A stretch of 64,000 nt of DNA from an uncultured Bacteroides sp. GTDB lineage: Bacteria; Bacteroidota; Bacteroidia; Bacteroidales; Bacteroidaceae. The notes beneath the pieces are model-generated. The model was not told the origin of the DNA. It saw only the letters and a program-made list of their open reading frames with translations, and made no database searches. The stretch covers positions 1-64,000 of the forward strand of contig URYL01000005.1 of the NCBI GenBank assembly GCA_900552075.1, in the 5' to 3' direction. The translations under genes were made by a program, and so were the position numbers. Numbering within the stretch: position 1 is the stretch's first letter; every line of letters starts with the position of its first letter. Below, piece by piece: positions 16,567-25,275 of this stretch.

Positions 16567-18366
16567 TTATTCTGCTGAAAAGTCCACCATCACCTGGCGG
16601 TAGGTCGACAGGATACGCGACTTGGATACAAAGCCAATGTATTTACCCTCTTCGTCCACTACCGGAAGATTCCAAGAACCGGTTTTGTCAAACTTGTCCA
16701 TCACTTCCTCCATGGAGTCCGTAGTAATGATACGCGCTTTGGGAGCTACCATGAAATTCTCCACATGGTACTTGTGATACAGTTCCTGACGGAAGATGAT
16801 GTTACGGATGTCGTTCAGAATCACCACCCCGAGCAGTTCGTTGTGCACATCCACCACCGGAAACAAGTTACGAGCGGATTTTGAAATGGCTTTCACCATC
16901 TCGGCCAAGTCCATATCCGGACGCACCACTTGGAAATCGGTTTCAATCACACTTTCCATATTCATCATGGTCAGCGCCGCCTTGTCCTTGTGATGGGTAA
17001 TCAGCTCACCGCTCTTGGCCAGACGCATGGAATAGATACTGTGCGGTTCGAATACGATAATGGTCAGGTAGGCGCATACAGACACAATCATCAGCGGCAG
17101 GAACAGGTCATATCCTCCGGTCAGTTCCGCAATCAGAAAGATACCGGTGAGCGGCGCATGCATGACACCCGACATCAGTCCGGCCATCCCCATCAGGGCA
17201 AAGTTTTTCTCCGGAATGTAGGTTCCCCCCAAATGAAACTCATTGCAGACATAGGAAAATACGAAACCGGCAATGCAGCCCAGAAACAGACTCGGTGCGA
17301 AAATACCACCACAACCGCCACCTCCGTTGGTAGCACTGGAAGCAAATACCTTAAACAGGATAATCAAAATCAAGTAAAGCACCAGCAAATGCGAGTTGCC
17401 ATAGAACAGAGAGTTGTTCATTACCGTATCCCAGTCGGCCGAAGAGGTTCCGTTGAGCAACAACGAAATGGTGTCGTATCCTTCACCGTAAAGCGGCGGG
17501 AACAAGAAAATCAGAATACTCAACATCGCTCCTCCAATGACAAACTTCACGTATGGATTGTTGTAACGGCGGAAAATATTCTCAATCCAGTTCATGGAAC
17601 GGGTGAAATACCATGCCACCAAACCGCAAAAGATACCCAATGCAATGGCGTAGGGAATACGCTCCAGCGAGAACGGATAATCCAGGTGAAACTGAAACAT
17701 GGCTTCCGTACCCGTCAGCAGGTACGACACGGAAGCAGCCGTCACACTGGTAATCAGCAAAGGCAGCAGCGAAGCCATGGTCAGGTCAATCATCAGCACT
17801 TCCAGCGTAAACACGACTCCCGCAATCGGTGCCTTGAAAATGCCCGAAACGGCCCCGGCAGCACCACAGCCCACCAGCAACATCAGCGTCTTGTGGTCCA
17901 TACGGAAAATACTTCCCAGATTCGAGCCGATGGCGGAACCCGTCAGCACAATCGGGGCTTCGGCTCCTACAGACCCACCACAACCGATGGTGATGGCAGA
18001 GGCAAAAATAGAAGACCACACATTATGCCGCTTGATACGGCTCTGCTTACGCGATATGGCATACAGGATTTTGGTCACACCATGGCTGATGTCATCGCGC
18101 ACCACTTTACGGATGAACAGTCCGGTCAGGAAGATACCCACTACCGGATAGACCAAATACAGCCAGTTTACCCCCGTGGAATCGAAGTTCTCTGTCAAGA
18201 ACTCCTTGATGTATTCCACCAGAAATTTCAGCAAAAAAGCGGCCAAGGCCGTAAAGATTCCTACCAGGAAACTTAAAATCAAGACGAACTGCTTATCTTT
18301 TATGTGTTTCTCCCTCCAATGAAGAAATCCTTGCAGCAGTCCGTTTTTTTCATCTACCACTTTCAT
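16567..18366 (-). CDS. CLC-type chloride channel/transporter with CBS domains
   Basis: The 599-residue membrane protein has the CLC core (about 25-440) with GSVGAEAPIVLTG, equivalent to GREGP and retaining the gating Glu, and GGCGGIFAPSLFLG, equivalent to GxFxP. A tandem CBS pair follows in the C-terminal cytosolic region (about 465-595; FPVVDVHNELLGVV and NLPVVDEEGKYIGFV). It moves chloride, possibly in exchange for protons; the gating Glu permits the exchanger mode but does not prove it. The CBS pair suggests control by adenine nucleotides. It lies between sua5 and fmt. Confidence 0.9.
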   Translation of the reverse strand: MKVVDEKNGLLQGFLHWREKHIKDKQFVLILSFLVGIFTALAAFLLKFLVEYIKEFLTENFDSTGVNWLYLVYPVVGIFLTGLFIRKVVRDDISHGVTKILYAISRKQSRIKRHNVWSSIFASAITIGCGGSVGAEAPIVLTGSAIGSNLGSIFRMDHKTLMLLVGCGAAGAVSGIFKAPIAGVVFTLEVLMIDLTMASLLPLLITSVTAASVSYLLTGTEAMFQFHLDYPFSLERIPYAIALGIFCGLVAWYFTRSMNWIENIFRRYNNPYVKFVIGGAMLSILIFLFPPLYGEGYDTISLLLNGTSSADWDTVMNNSLFYGNSHLLVLYLILIILFKVFASSATNGGGGCGGIFAPSLFLGCIAGFVFSYVCNEFHLGGTYIPEKNFALMGMAGLMSGVMHAPLTGIFLIAELTGGYDLFLPLMIVSVCAYLTIIVFEPHSIYSMRLAKSGELITHHKDKAALTMMNMESVIETDFQVVRPDMDLAEMVKAISKSARNLFPVVDVHNELLGVVILNDIRNIIFRQELYHKYHVENFMVAPKARIITTDSMEEVMDKFDKTGSWNLPVVDEEGKYIGFVSKSRILSTYRQVMVDFSAE

Positions 18367-18378
18367 GAAAGGAACAAT

Positions 18379-18945
18379 TTATTCTCTAATAATCTTTACT
18401 ACGCCCCCTTTGCCCAGCTTGATAATGCTGGACGGTTTCGGATGTCCGGTTTCTTCCCGGCGATAATCCACCACATAATCCACCGCCTGCTTGATTTCCT
18501 CGCTGATTTCACTAAACACTGCGGGAGCCGGCTGACCGCTGATATTGGCCGAAGTAGAGACGATGGCTTTGCGGAAACGGAAACACAGCTGTTTGGAAAA
18601 CTCTTCGGAAGTGACGCGGATGCCCACACTTCCATCGGCTGCAATCAGATTGGGAGCCAGGTTACGTGCCCCGTCGTAAATGATGGTCAGCGGTTTGGTC
18701 GTCATTTCAATCAAGTCCCAAGCCACCGAAGGCACATCCTGTACATAAAAATCCACTTTTACCGGACTGTCCACCAACACCAGCATGGCTTTGCTGTCGG
18801 CACGCTGCTTGATTTCAAACACACGCTTCACCGCCTCCTCGTTCGTGGCATCGCATCCTATCCCCCACACGGTATCCGTCGGGTAGAGAATCACTCCTCC
18901 CTTCTGCATCACCTCGCAGGCTTTCTTAATTTCATCTTTCATCAT
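18379..18945 (-). CDS. L-threonylcarbamoyladenylate synthase (Sua5/YciO/YrdC family)
   Basis: From the ATG at 18943-18945 the product is 188 residues; an adjacent second ATG would shorten it by one. A longer TTG frame is rejected. The protein shows the YrdC fold signature with GGVILYPTDTVWGIGCDA, an SVGIRVTS strand, and STSANISGQPAP. It makes threonylcarbamoyl-AMP for the t6A modification at position 37 of ANN-decoding tRNAs. It is the short YrdC form, without the Sua5 C-terminal domain. It is the first gene of the sua5-clc-fmt operon, with a promoter at 18999-19006, and is divergent from dinB. Confidence 0.9.
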   Translation of the reverse strand: MMKDEIKKACEVMQKGGVILYPTDTVWGIGCDATNEEAVKRVFEIKQRADSKAMLVLVDSPVKVDFYVQDVPSVAWDLIEMTTKPLTIIYDGARNLAPNLIAADGSVGIRVTSEEFSKQLCFRFRKAIVSTSANISGQPAPAVFSEISEEIKQAVDYVVDYRREETGHPKPSSIIKLGKGGVVKIIRE

Positions 18946-18998
18946 AATATCTTTCGTTTTTGTGGTCAAAAAGTCTCTAAAAGCGATTTTACAAACAG

Positions 18999-19006
18999 CA
19001 AAAATA
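18999..19006 (-). promoter_or_regulatory. -7 element of sua5-clc-fmt
   Basis: Minus-strand TATTTTTG fits TAnnTTTG, about 54 nt before the ATG. A CTTG occurs 21 nt further upstream as a possible -33. Confidence 0.5.
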
Positions 19007-19070
19007 CAAATGATTTTTAGGATATCCCAAGAATGTTTTGTTTTTTTGCAGAAAAGCTATCAGCCCTTCC

Positions 19071-20174
19071 ATGAATACCGAACGGAAAATCATCCACATA
19101 GACATGGACGCTTTCTATGCGTCGGTCGAACAGCGCGACCATCCGGAGCTGAAAGGAAAGCCCATTGCGGTGGGACATGCGGAAAAACGGGGTGTGGTGG
19201 CGGCTGCCAGCTATGAGGCCCGCAAATTCGGGGTACGTTCGGCCATGTCGTCCCAGAAAGCAAAGAAACTGTGCCCGCAGCTGATTTTCGTGGAGGGCCG
19301 GATGGAGGTGTACAAAAGTGTATCGGCACAGATACACGAGATTTTCCACGAATATACAGACCTCATCGAACCCATCTCGCTGGATGAAGCTTTTCTGGAT
19401 GTCACGAACAACAAGAAAGGAATTCCCCTGGCGGTGGATATCGCCAAAGAAATCAAGCAGCGTATCCGCCAGGAACTTCATTTAGTAGCTTCAGCCGGTG
19501 TATCCTACAATAAATTTTTAGCTAAAATTGCGTCCGACTACCGGAAACCCGACGGTCTCTGCACCATCCATCCCGACCAGGCTGAAGAGTTTATCCGGCA
19601 TCTGCCTATCGAGGCATTCTGGGGAGTAGGCCCTATCACGGCCAAGAAGATGCACACGCTGGGCATCTACAACGGAGACACCCTCCGCCAATGTTCCCTG
19701 GAAATGCTGCAACGGCAATTTGGAAAGAACGGCCTCATCTATTTCAATTTCGCCCGCGGCATTGACGAGCGGCCCGTGGAAGCCGTCCGCATCCGTAAGT
19801 CCATCGGCTGCGAACACACGCTGGAAAAAGACCTTTCGGCCGAGATGGCCCTCATCATCGAACTGTATCACGTGGCACGTGAACTCATCGAGCGGCTGAA
19901 AGCCAAGAACTTCAAGGGAAACACCCTCACCCTGAAGGTGAAATTCGACGACTTTTCCCAGATTACCCGCAGCATCAGTGTCAAGCAGCCTTTGCAACGC
20001 CTGGAAGAGATTCTTCCTTTGGCCAAACGGCTGCTGAAGGGGGTGGATCACAGCCAGCACGCCATCCGTCTGTTAGGATTATCGGTATCCAATCCTCCGG
20101 AAGAAAAAGACGCAGCTTCCTCCACGGTTCCAGAACCCATTCAGTTGGAGCTGGAGTTTAAAGAGGAAGAATAA
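19071..20174 (+). CDS. dinB: DNA polymerase IV (Y family)
   Basis: The 367-residue protein starts at the ATG at 19071 (MNTERKIIHIDMDAFYASVEQ). Y-family motifs are present: HIDMDAFYASVEQ with catalytic Asp, SLDEAFLDV with the Asp/Glu pair, SYNKFLAKIASD, the helix-hairpin-helix GVGPITAKKM and the little-finger domain. It carries out error-prone translesion synthesis. The C-terminus ends in LELEF, close to the beta-clamp binding type QLxLF. Upstream a T-rich box (GTTTTTTTGC) may act as promoter; no SOS-type operator is obvious. It is convergent with mrp across a repeat-rich spacer. Confidence 0.93.
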   Translation: MNTERKIIHIDMDAFYASVEQRDHPELKGKPIAVGHAEKRGVVAAASYEARKFGVRSAMSSQKAKKLCPQLIFVEGRMEVYKSVSAQIHEIFHEYTDLIEPISLDEAFLDVTNNKKGIPLAVDIAKEIKQRIRQELHLVASAGVSYNKFLAKIASDYRKPDGLCTIHPDQAEEFIRHLPIEAFWGVGPITAKKMHTLGIYNGDTLRQCSLEMLQRQFGKNGLIYFNFARGIDERPVEAVRIRKSIGCEHTLEKDLSAEMALIIELYHVARELIERLKAKNFKGNTLTLKVKFDDFSQITRSISVKQPLQRLEEILPLAKRLLKGVDHSQHAIRLLGLSVSNPPEEKDAASSTVPEPIQLELEFKEEE

Positions 20175-20246
20175 GAATTACCAGAGGTTAGATATAGAGG
20201 AATAACTTAAAAATCATCACGTTCTCTTTATCATAGGGTTCAGGAG

Positions 20247-20350
20247 AAACGCACTTGCGTTTCAAGTCAAACGCCTTTACGTTTTATTCCTAACGCACTT
20301 GCGTTTCAGGTAGAACGTCCTTGTGTTTCAACACAAACGCACTTGCGTTT
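20247..20350. repeat. Array of five palindromic 16-mers with exact 22-bp period
   Basis: Units start at 20247, 20269, 20291, 20313 and 20335. The consensus is AAACGC-N4-GCGTTT (N4 is ACTT, CTTT, ACTT, CCTT, ACTT) with 6-nt spacers of unrelated sequence. AAACGC and GCGTTT are reverse complements, so half-sites alternate about every 10-12 bp, roughly one helical turn. It lies in the 419-bp spacer between the convergent dinB and mrp. A second array of the same kind is at 47239-47364. Confidence 0.9.
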
Positions 20351-20385
20351 TTGGACAGCGAGAAAACCAGAAAACCACCCCAGCC

Positions 20386-20520
20386 TTGACGGGTTGTCGG
20401 GGTTGGCAGGCATTTTTATAACTTCTATATAGTGGGTGTGGAAAAATACAACTTTTATATTTTTCCACACCTGTATATAGGAAGTTTAGAAAACCGATGC
20501 CAACCCGTCAACCCCGGCAA
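20386..20520. repeat. Long imperfect inverted repeat, possible MITE-like element
   Basis: Two arms of about 63 bp face each other around a 9-nt loop (20449-20457). The inner 14 bp (GGTGTGGAAAAATA) pair perfectly, and further out about three quarters of positions match, including TATATAG, AACTTC and GGGTTGGCA. The outer ends are TTGACGGGTTG and its relative. No coding frame or clear target-site duplication is seen. It could be a degenerate miniature element or a structured RNA end. Confidence 0.65.
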
Positions 20521-20545
20521 AAAACGCCTGAAAACGGCATAAAAA

Positions 20546-20571
20546 AGCGGTGCACATTTTCTGCCACCGCT
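20546..20571 (-). terminator. Intrinsic terminator of trmB-mrp
   Basis: A 7-bp stem AGCGGTG/CACCGCT with a 12-nt loop, followed on the minus strand by six T. It lies about 23 nt past the mrp stop. Confidence 0.75.
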
Positions 20572-20593
20572 CTCTTTTTGCTTTTATTAACCA

Positions 20594-21691
20594 TTAATGT
20601 GTATGCACAATCTCTGTAGGTGCCTGCTCGGCATTACGCTTTTCGGTCTGTGTCACCACGTTGCGCGCCAGTTCCATAAAGGCCATACCGGTCATGGAAT
20701 TCTCATCGAGGGCGGCAGGTGTTCCTGCATCACCACTTTCACAAATGCTCTGCACGATAGGAATCTGTCCCAGCAAAGGCACGTGCAGCTCTTCTGCCAA
20801 ACGCTTGGTACCTTCCTTACCAAACAAATAATATTTATTTTCCGGAAGTTCAGCTGGAGTGAACCAGGCCATGTTTTCCACCAGACCGAGGATAGGCACA
20901 TTCACCTTGTCGTTGGTGTACATGTTGATGCCCTTGCGTGCATCGGCCAGTGCCACTTGCTGTGGAGTGCTGACAATCACGGCTCCTGTAATGGCCAGGG
21001 TCTGGAGCAAGGTCAGATGGATATCGCTGGTGCCCGGAGGAGTATCCAGCACGAAATAATCCAGTTCGCCCCAGTTGGCATCGGCTACCAGCTGCTTCAG
21101 GGCATTGCTGGCCATACCGCCACGCCACAGCGTAGCCTGGTCAGGGTCTACAAAGAAACCGATGGAAAGCAGTTTGATGCCGTATTTTTCAACCGGTACA
21201 ATCAGGTCGCGGCCGTTCACTTCTTCCGCATACGGACGGGCGTCTTCCACCTGGAACATTTTCGGAACGGAAGGACCGAAGATATCCGCATCCAGCAGAC
21301 CTACCTTGTAGCCTAATTTCGCCAAAGCCACAGCCAGGTTGGCAGCCACCGTCGACTTACCGACTCCTCCTTTACCGGAAGACACGGCAATCACGTTCTT
21401 CACCTGCGGCAGCATCTTGCCCGGTTCAGGACGGGCAGCCTGCTTGCTCTCGGTGGCAATCGTCACTTCCACGTCCTTCGACACATAGGTATGAATGGCG
21501 GTTTCAGCCGATTTGACGACTGATTTCATGAAAGGGTCGGTAGGCTTTTCGAAAATCAGCGAGAAACTTACCTTCATCCCGTCAATGCGAAGATTGTCGG
21601 CCACCATCTCCGCTTCCACAATATTTTTTCCGTTGCCCGGATAACGCACCGTAGCCAGTGCGTCCATAATCAATTTCGGATAAAGTGTCAT
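20594..21691 (-). CDS. Mrp/ApbC-family P-loop ATPase (Fe-S carrier type), no CxxC
   Basis: This 365-residue protein has an N-terminal MIP18/DUF59-like region (about 1-90) and an Mrp ATPase domain with the deviant Walker A GKGGVGKST (about 109-117), LLDADIFGPSVP and FVLDTPPGTSD. Mrp proteins carry iron-sulfur clusters to target enzymes. The usual metal-binding CxxC after the ENM motif is missing: here ENMAWFTPAELPENKYYLFG stands in its place. I recall this as common in Bacteroidetes Mrp, so cluster binding may differ. The C-terminus is short and ends in HTH (two His). trmB lies 17 bp upstream on the same strand. Confidence 0.88.
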   Translation of the reverse strand: MTLYPKLIMDALATVRYPGNGKNIVEAEMVADNLRIDGMKVSFSLIFEKPTDPFMKSVVKSAETAIHTYVSKDVEVTIATESKQAARPEPGKMLPQVKNVIAVSSGKGGVGKSTVAANLAVALAKLGYKVGLLDADIFGPSVPKMFQVEDARPYAEEVNGRDLIVPVEKYGIKLLSIGFFVDPDQATLWRGGMASNALKQLVADANWGELDYFVLDTPPGTSDIHLTLLQTLAITGAVIVSTPQQVALADARKGINMYTNDKVNVPILGLVENMAWFTPAELPENKYYLFGKEGTKRLAEELHVPLLGQIPIVQSICESGDAGTPAALDENSMTGMAFMELARNVVTQTEKRNAEQAPTEIVHTH

Positions 21692-21708
21692 ATCTTTTCA
21701 GTTTTGAA

Positions 21709-22467
21709 TCATTTGCTTGTTTTCAGTCCGCTTCGCTTGCTCCGGTTGTAGCTCCGGTAATCGTCCAGTTCGATTTCCACGTCAGGTTCCTGCAACTCTC
21801 CTTCCTGCGGCAGACGGAACTGGATGTACTTGATGTTCAGTCCGCGGTCGAGCCACTGCTGTTCGTAATAGGTGCGGATGCTCAGGATGTCATCGTCCAT
21901 GCCGGAGTGATACAAATCGTCGGTGATAAACTCCACCGGGAAACGATTGGCCTCCACCATGTACTTGGTGTAGGTAAACATGAAGTTGCTGTCCGTTTTC
22001 AGGTGTACCAGTCCGTCCGGAATCAGGAAACGGCGGTAACGGTTCATGAAATAAGTGGAAGTCAGCCGCTTGGTAGCCTTCTTCATCTGAGGGTCTGAGA
22101 AAGTCAGCCAGATTTCGCTCACCTCACCCGGCGCAAAGAAGCGGTCGATGATTTCGATGTTGGTACGCAGAAAAGCCACGTTCTTCAAGCCTTCGTGCAA
22201 GGCCTCAGTGGCTCCCGTCCACATGCGGGCTCCCTTGATGTCCACCCCGATAAAGTTCTTGCCCGGATAACGTCGTGCCAGTCCTACGGTGTATTCCCCG
22301 CGTCCGCACCCTAACTCCAGGACAATCGGATTCTCGTTCTTGAAGAAATCCTTGTTCCAGTTTCCTTTCATGTCGAAAGGTACCTCATCCACCACCGAAT
22401 ACGGATATTCAAACACATGCGGATATTCCGCCATATCTGCGAATTTCGCTAATTTTCCTTTTCCCAT
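21709..22467 (-). CDS. trmB: tRNA (guanine-N7)-methyltransferase
   Basis: From the ATG at 22465-22467 the product has 252 residues (MGKGKLAKFADM). The SAM-binding motif LELGCGRGEYTVGLA is followed by GVDIKGARMW and the TrmB signature EIWLTFSDPQMKKATKRLTS. The enzyme methylates G46 of the tRNA variable loop. The longer frame would run back through the promoter box at 22498-22505, so I reject it. It probably forms an operon with mrp. It is divergent from the fimbrillin-like lipoprotein gene. Confidence 0.92.
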   Translation of the reverse strand: MGKGKLAKFADMAEYPHVFEYPYSVVDEVPFDMKGNWNKDFFKNENPIVLELGCGRGEYTVGLARRYPGKNFIGVDIKGARMWTGATEALHEGLKNVAFLRTNIEIIDRFFAPGEVSEIWLTFSDPQMKKATKRLTSTYFMNRYRRFLIPDGLVHLKTDSNFMFTYTKYMVEANRFPVEFITDDLYHSGMDDDILSIRTYYEQQWLDRGLNIKYIQFRLPQEGELQEPDVEIELDDYRSYNRSKRSGLKTSK

Positions 22468-22497
22468 ATTTTTCGTGAAACGTTTCCTTAATGCCCG

Positions 22498-22505
22498 CAA
22501 AGGTA
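22498..22505 (-). promoter_or_regulatory. -7 element of trmB-mrp
   Basis: Minus-strand TACCTTTG fits TAnnTTTG, 30 nt before the ATG. GTTG occurs 20 nt upstream as a near-match to the -33 TTTG. Confidence 0.55.
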
Positions 22506-22584
22506 AAGTTTTTCGATGGAACACACAACTTTACCCTCAATTACCCGAAAGAATCGGGAAACGAAACCGGCAACCGGCGTTTAT

Positions 22585-24327
22585 ATGGGAAAAAGAAAAC
22601 ACATGAACCTCAAAATACTATTTCCCCTGGTTCTGATTTTACTGGCTTTCGGCTGCAAAAAAGAAACCTCGGAAAAAATATCCTTCCCCTGGCACATCGA
22701 AGGAGCAGCCATCACTCCCTTTTCTGCCTCCTCACGCACTTACACATCCGAAAAAGAGAATATCCCCGCAGGAAGCAGCCTCACCCTTTACAGTCAAGGA
22801 GGACTACAGGCTGAAGCCGCAGAACTCTCCTACAACGGTACCCGGTGGGAAGGAAACGGCCTGCCGAAGTGGGAAAATACGTCGCAAAAAGCAACCCTCA
22901 CCGCCTTCTGCCCTCCCTTTTACCGGAACCAGTCGGTTTTCTATCAGAATGGACAATTGTGCGACCAGCTCATTGCCCAGGAGGAATGCACCTACGGGGA
23001 AAACATCCACCTATCTTTCCGGCACCTGTTCGCCCAAATCCGATTTACCGTATCCTCCCGTCTGAATCAGCAACTCAGCCAGATGGAGTTCATTCCTTCC
23101 GTTTCCGTGACAGACATTAACCCGGAAACGGGAGAAGTCATCTGCCAGCCCACCACCACGACGCTCTGCATGGAGAAAAGCAAGTACCGGGAATATACCT
23201 TTCTGATTCCTCCTGCCACCCTGTCCATTCAGATACGGATTCACACGACCGACGGCACGATCTACGAAAGCACCTTGGAAAGCCATCCCTTCCAATCCGG
23301 CCATACCTATACTTGCCCCATCAAGATTGCAGGAGAAACCTTAGGCATCTCCTCTGTGGAAGACTTTATTGCCTTCACCCATTTAATCAATGGAGAAGCC
23401 TATGGACAGCGGAGCCTGGAGGAATTTGGTGAAAAGACGGGAGAAATCATGACCTATTACCTGAACGAAGACCTGACCTTTACGCCGGAGGAAGCATCCC
23501 GTGTGCAAATGATTGGGAAATACAAGAAAGGAGACTCCTCTGAAAAAAACATGTTCAACGACGTTTTCGACGGACAAGGACACTGTCTCAGCAATTTACG
23601 CTTTGAACAAGCAGTGGATGGGAATTACTATACCGGCCTTTTTAGCGGAATATCAACCAGCGGCACAGTCAAAAACCTGATTCTGAGACAAGCCGTCTAC
23701 AACAAGGAAACAGACACAAAAAATGCAGCCTTTCTGTCAGGTTGCAACCATGGAGAAATCGACCACTGTATCCTACAAGACTGCACCATTGAACTCATTC
23801 CAGCCCAAAGCTGGTTCGGCTGTCTGACCAACTGGAACGAAGGCACAATCATGAACTGTCACGTGGACAACGTCAGCCTGAAAAATGAAATTCCAGAAGG
23901 AAATATAATTACCAGATACAATAAAGGGGGAAAAATCATCAACTGCGCCATCACCCGCTGTAACTTCAGCAAGGCCGCAACCAAAAGTGAAAACATCTGC
24001 AGCACCACCCAAAACGGAAAAATTCTAAATTGCTACCTCTACGGAAATACCAATAAAAAATATGCCGTCTGCATACAAGCACTCAACAGCCATATCCGTT
24101 GCTGTTACTACCCCTCCGGTTATGCCAGACCCGTGGGCGAAAACGATGCAGTCAATCTTTCTGATTCCATCATGCCATACGGCAGCCAGCAAGCCCTCAC
24201 CCAGGAAAAGCTGCCTCAAATTCTCAACCAATGGATACTCGACAGCGGGAAACAATTCTTTCCCCACCTGACCTTCTATTGGTGGAAACAAGGGGAAACG
24301 CTGCCCGCCATACTCGTATCCCCATAA
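22585..24327 (+). CDS. Fimbrillin-like (Mfa family) lipoprotein with GLUG-like repeats
   Basis: The product is about 580 residues from the ATG at 22585; an ATG at 22603 is equally possible. It opens with a lipoprotein signal ending FGC, so it should be a lipidated, possibly surface-exposed protein. The first half resembles fimbrillin-family (Mfa-like) domains: FCPPFY, ENIHLSFRHLFAQIRFTV and YREYTFLIPPATL. The second half has GLUG-type beta-helix repeats (FDGQGHCLSNL, YYTGLFSGISTSGTVKNLIL, AFLSGCNHGEIDHCIL). Such proteins are pilus tips or anchors, or surface adhesins. No assembly genes are adjacent, so it is an orphan here. It is divergent from trmB. Confidence 0.75.
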   Translation: MGKRKHMNLKILFPLVLILLAFGCKKETSEKISFPWHIEGAAITPFSASSRTYTSEKENIPAGSSLTLYSQGGLQAEAAELSYNGTRWEGNGLPKWENTSQKATLTAFCPPFYRNQSVFYQNGQLCDQLIAQEECTYGENIHLSFRHLFAQIRFTVSSRLNQQLSQMEFIPSVSVTDINPETGEVICQPTTTTLCMEKSKYREYTFLIPPATLSIQIRIHTTDGTIYESTLESHPFQSGHTYTCPIKIAGETLGISSVEDFIAFTHLINGEAYGQRSLEEFGEKTGEIMTYYLNEDLTFTPEEASRVQMIGKYKKGDSSEKNMFNDVFDGQGHCLSNLRFEQAVDGNYYTGLFSGISTSGTVKNLILRQAVYNKETDTKNAAFLSGCNHGEIDHCILQDCTIELIPAQSWFGCLTNWNEGTIMNCHVDNVSLKNEIPEGNIITRYNKGGKIINCAITRCNFSKAATKSENICSTTQNGKILNCYLYGNTNKKYAVCIQALNSHIRCCYYPSGYARPVGENDAVNLSDSIMPYGSQQALTQEKLPQILNQWILDSGKQFFPHLTFYWWKQGETLPAILVSP

Positions 24328-24364
24328 TTTTTCTAAAAATAAAAGATGATATCCATAAATGTTG

Positions 24365-24372
24365 TATTTTTG
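24365..24372 (+). promoter_or_regulatory. -7 element of the coiled-coil/S41 pair
   Basis: TATTTTTG fits TAnnTTTG, 23 nt before the ATG at 24396. No good -33 TTTG is seen. Confidence 0.45.
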
Positions 24373-24395
24373 CGCCAAATGCAAAAACCGGAATC

Positions 24396-25265
24396 ATGAA
24401 CAATAAGAAACTGATTATCGCGATTATCATACTGGCTGTGATTGCAGCCGTAGTATCGTTTTTTGCCGTAAACGAAGCACGCAAGAACAAAGAAATGAGC
24501 CAGCTTTTCGCGGTAGAAAAACAAGAAATGGAAAATGAATACAGCACGTTTGCCACCCAATACGACGAACTGCAGGTGCAGATTAACAACGACTCCCTGC
24601 GCGAGAAACTGGAAAGCGAAAAGCTGAAGACACAGCGCCTGCTGGAAGAGCTCCGCCAGGTGAAAACCAGCGATGCGGCCGAAATCATGCGACTGAAAAA
24701 AGAACTGAAGACCGTACGTGCCGTATTAAGAAGCTACGTAATGCAAATTGACTCCCTGAACAAAATCAATGCGGCTCTGATGCAAGAAAATCAGGAGGTA
24801 AAGACCAAATATTCAGCGGCTACCGCTCAGATATCCAACCTGTCACAGGAAAAAAAGAGCCTGAACGAAAAAGTGACCTTGGCCGCACAGCTGGATGCTA
24901 CCAACATCCGGGTGCAGACCCTGAACAAACGAGGACGGGAAACCGACCGGGTGAAGAACGTCAAGAAGATTGCCATATCATTCACCATTGTCAAGAACAT
25001 CACAGCGCAGACTGGCAACAAGACCCTCTACCTGCGCATTGCCAAACCGGACAACGAGGTACTGACCAAAAGCGCCAGCAACCAGTTCAAGTATGAGGAC
25101 AGAAACATTGCTTACTCTATCAAGAAATACATTGAATACACGGGTGAGGAACAGACAGTTACCGTATATTGGGACGTAGAAGAGTTCTTGGCAGCCGGTA
25201 CTTATCAGGTGTATATCTTTGCCGACGGCAACATGATTGGCCAAGGTTCGTTCAGAATGAAATAA
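24396..25265 (+). CDS. Membrane-anchored coiled-coil protein, unknown function
   Basis: The 289-residue protein begins with a single membrane helix (about 5-25, LIIAIIILAVIAAVVSFFAV), so its bulk is outside the cytoplasm. Residues 30-165 form a long heptad-rich coiled coil (EKLESEKLKTQRLLEELRQV and similar). The C-terminal part (about 180-289) is a beta-rich domain with YIEYTGEEQTVTVYWDVEEF and YQVYIFADGNMIGQGSF. I do not recognise a named family. It lies 10 bp before an S41 protease gene and is probably co-transcribed with it, so it may be its adaptor or substrate. A TATTTTTG box at 24365-24372 precedes it. Confidence 0.7.
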   Translation: MNNKKLIIAIIILAVIAAVVSFFAVNEARKNKEMSQLFAVEKQEMENEYSTFATQYDELQVQINNDSLREKLESEKLKTQRLLEELRQVKTSDAAEIMRLKKELKTVRAVLRSYVMQIDSLNKINAALMQENQEVKTKYSAATAQISNLSQEKKSLNEKVTLAAQLDATNIRVQTLNKRGRETDRVKNVKKIAISFTIVKNITAQTGNKTLYLRIAKPDNEVLTKSASNQFKYEDRNIAYSIKKYIEYTGEEQTVTVYWDVEEFLAAGTYQVYIFADGNMIGQGSFRMK

Positions 25266-25275
25266 TCCGGAAAAC

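Noticed and set aside
16930..18276. Plus-strand open frame of 448 codons
   Set aside because: Antisense to the CLC gene; the Gln/His/Arg-rich product has no domain and is typical of a shadow frame.
20247..20350. CRISPR array
   Set aside because: The 16-bp units have 6-nt spacers and are palindromic; CRISPR spacers are about 30 nt and no cas genes are present.
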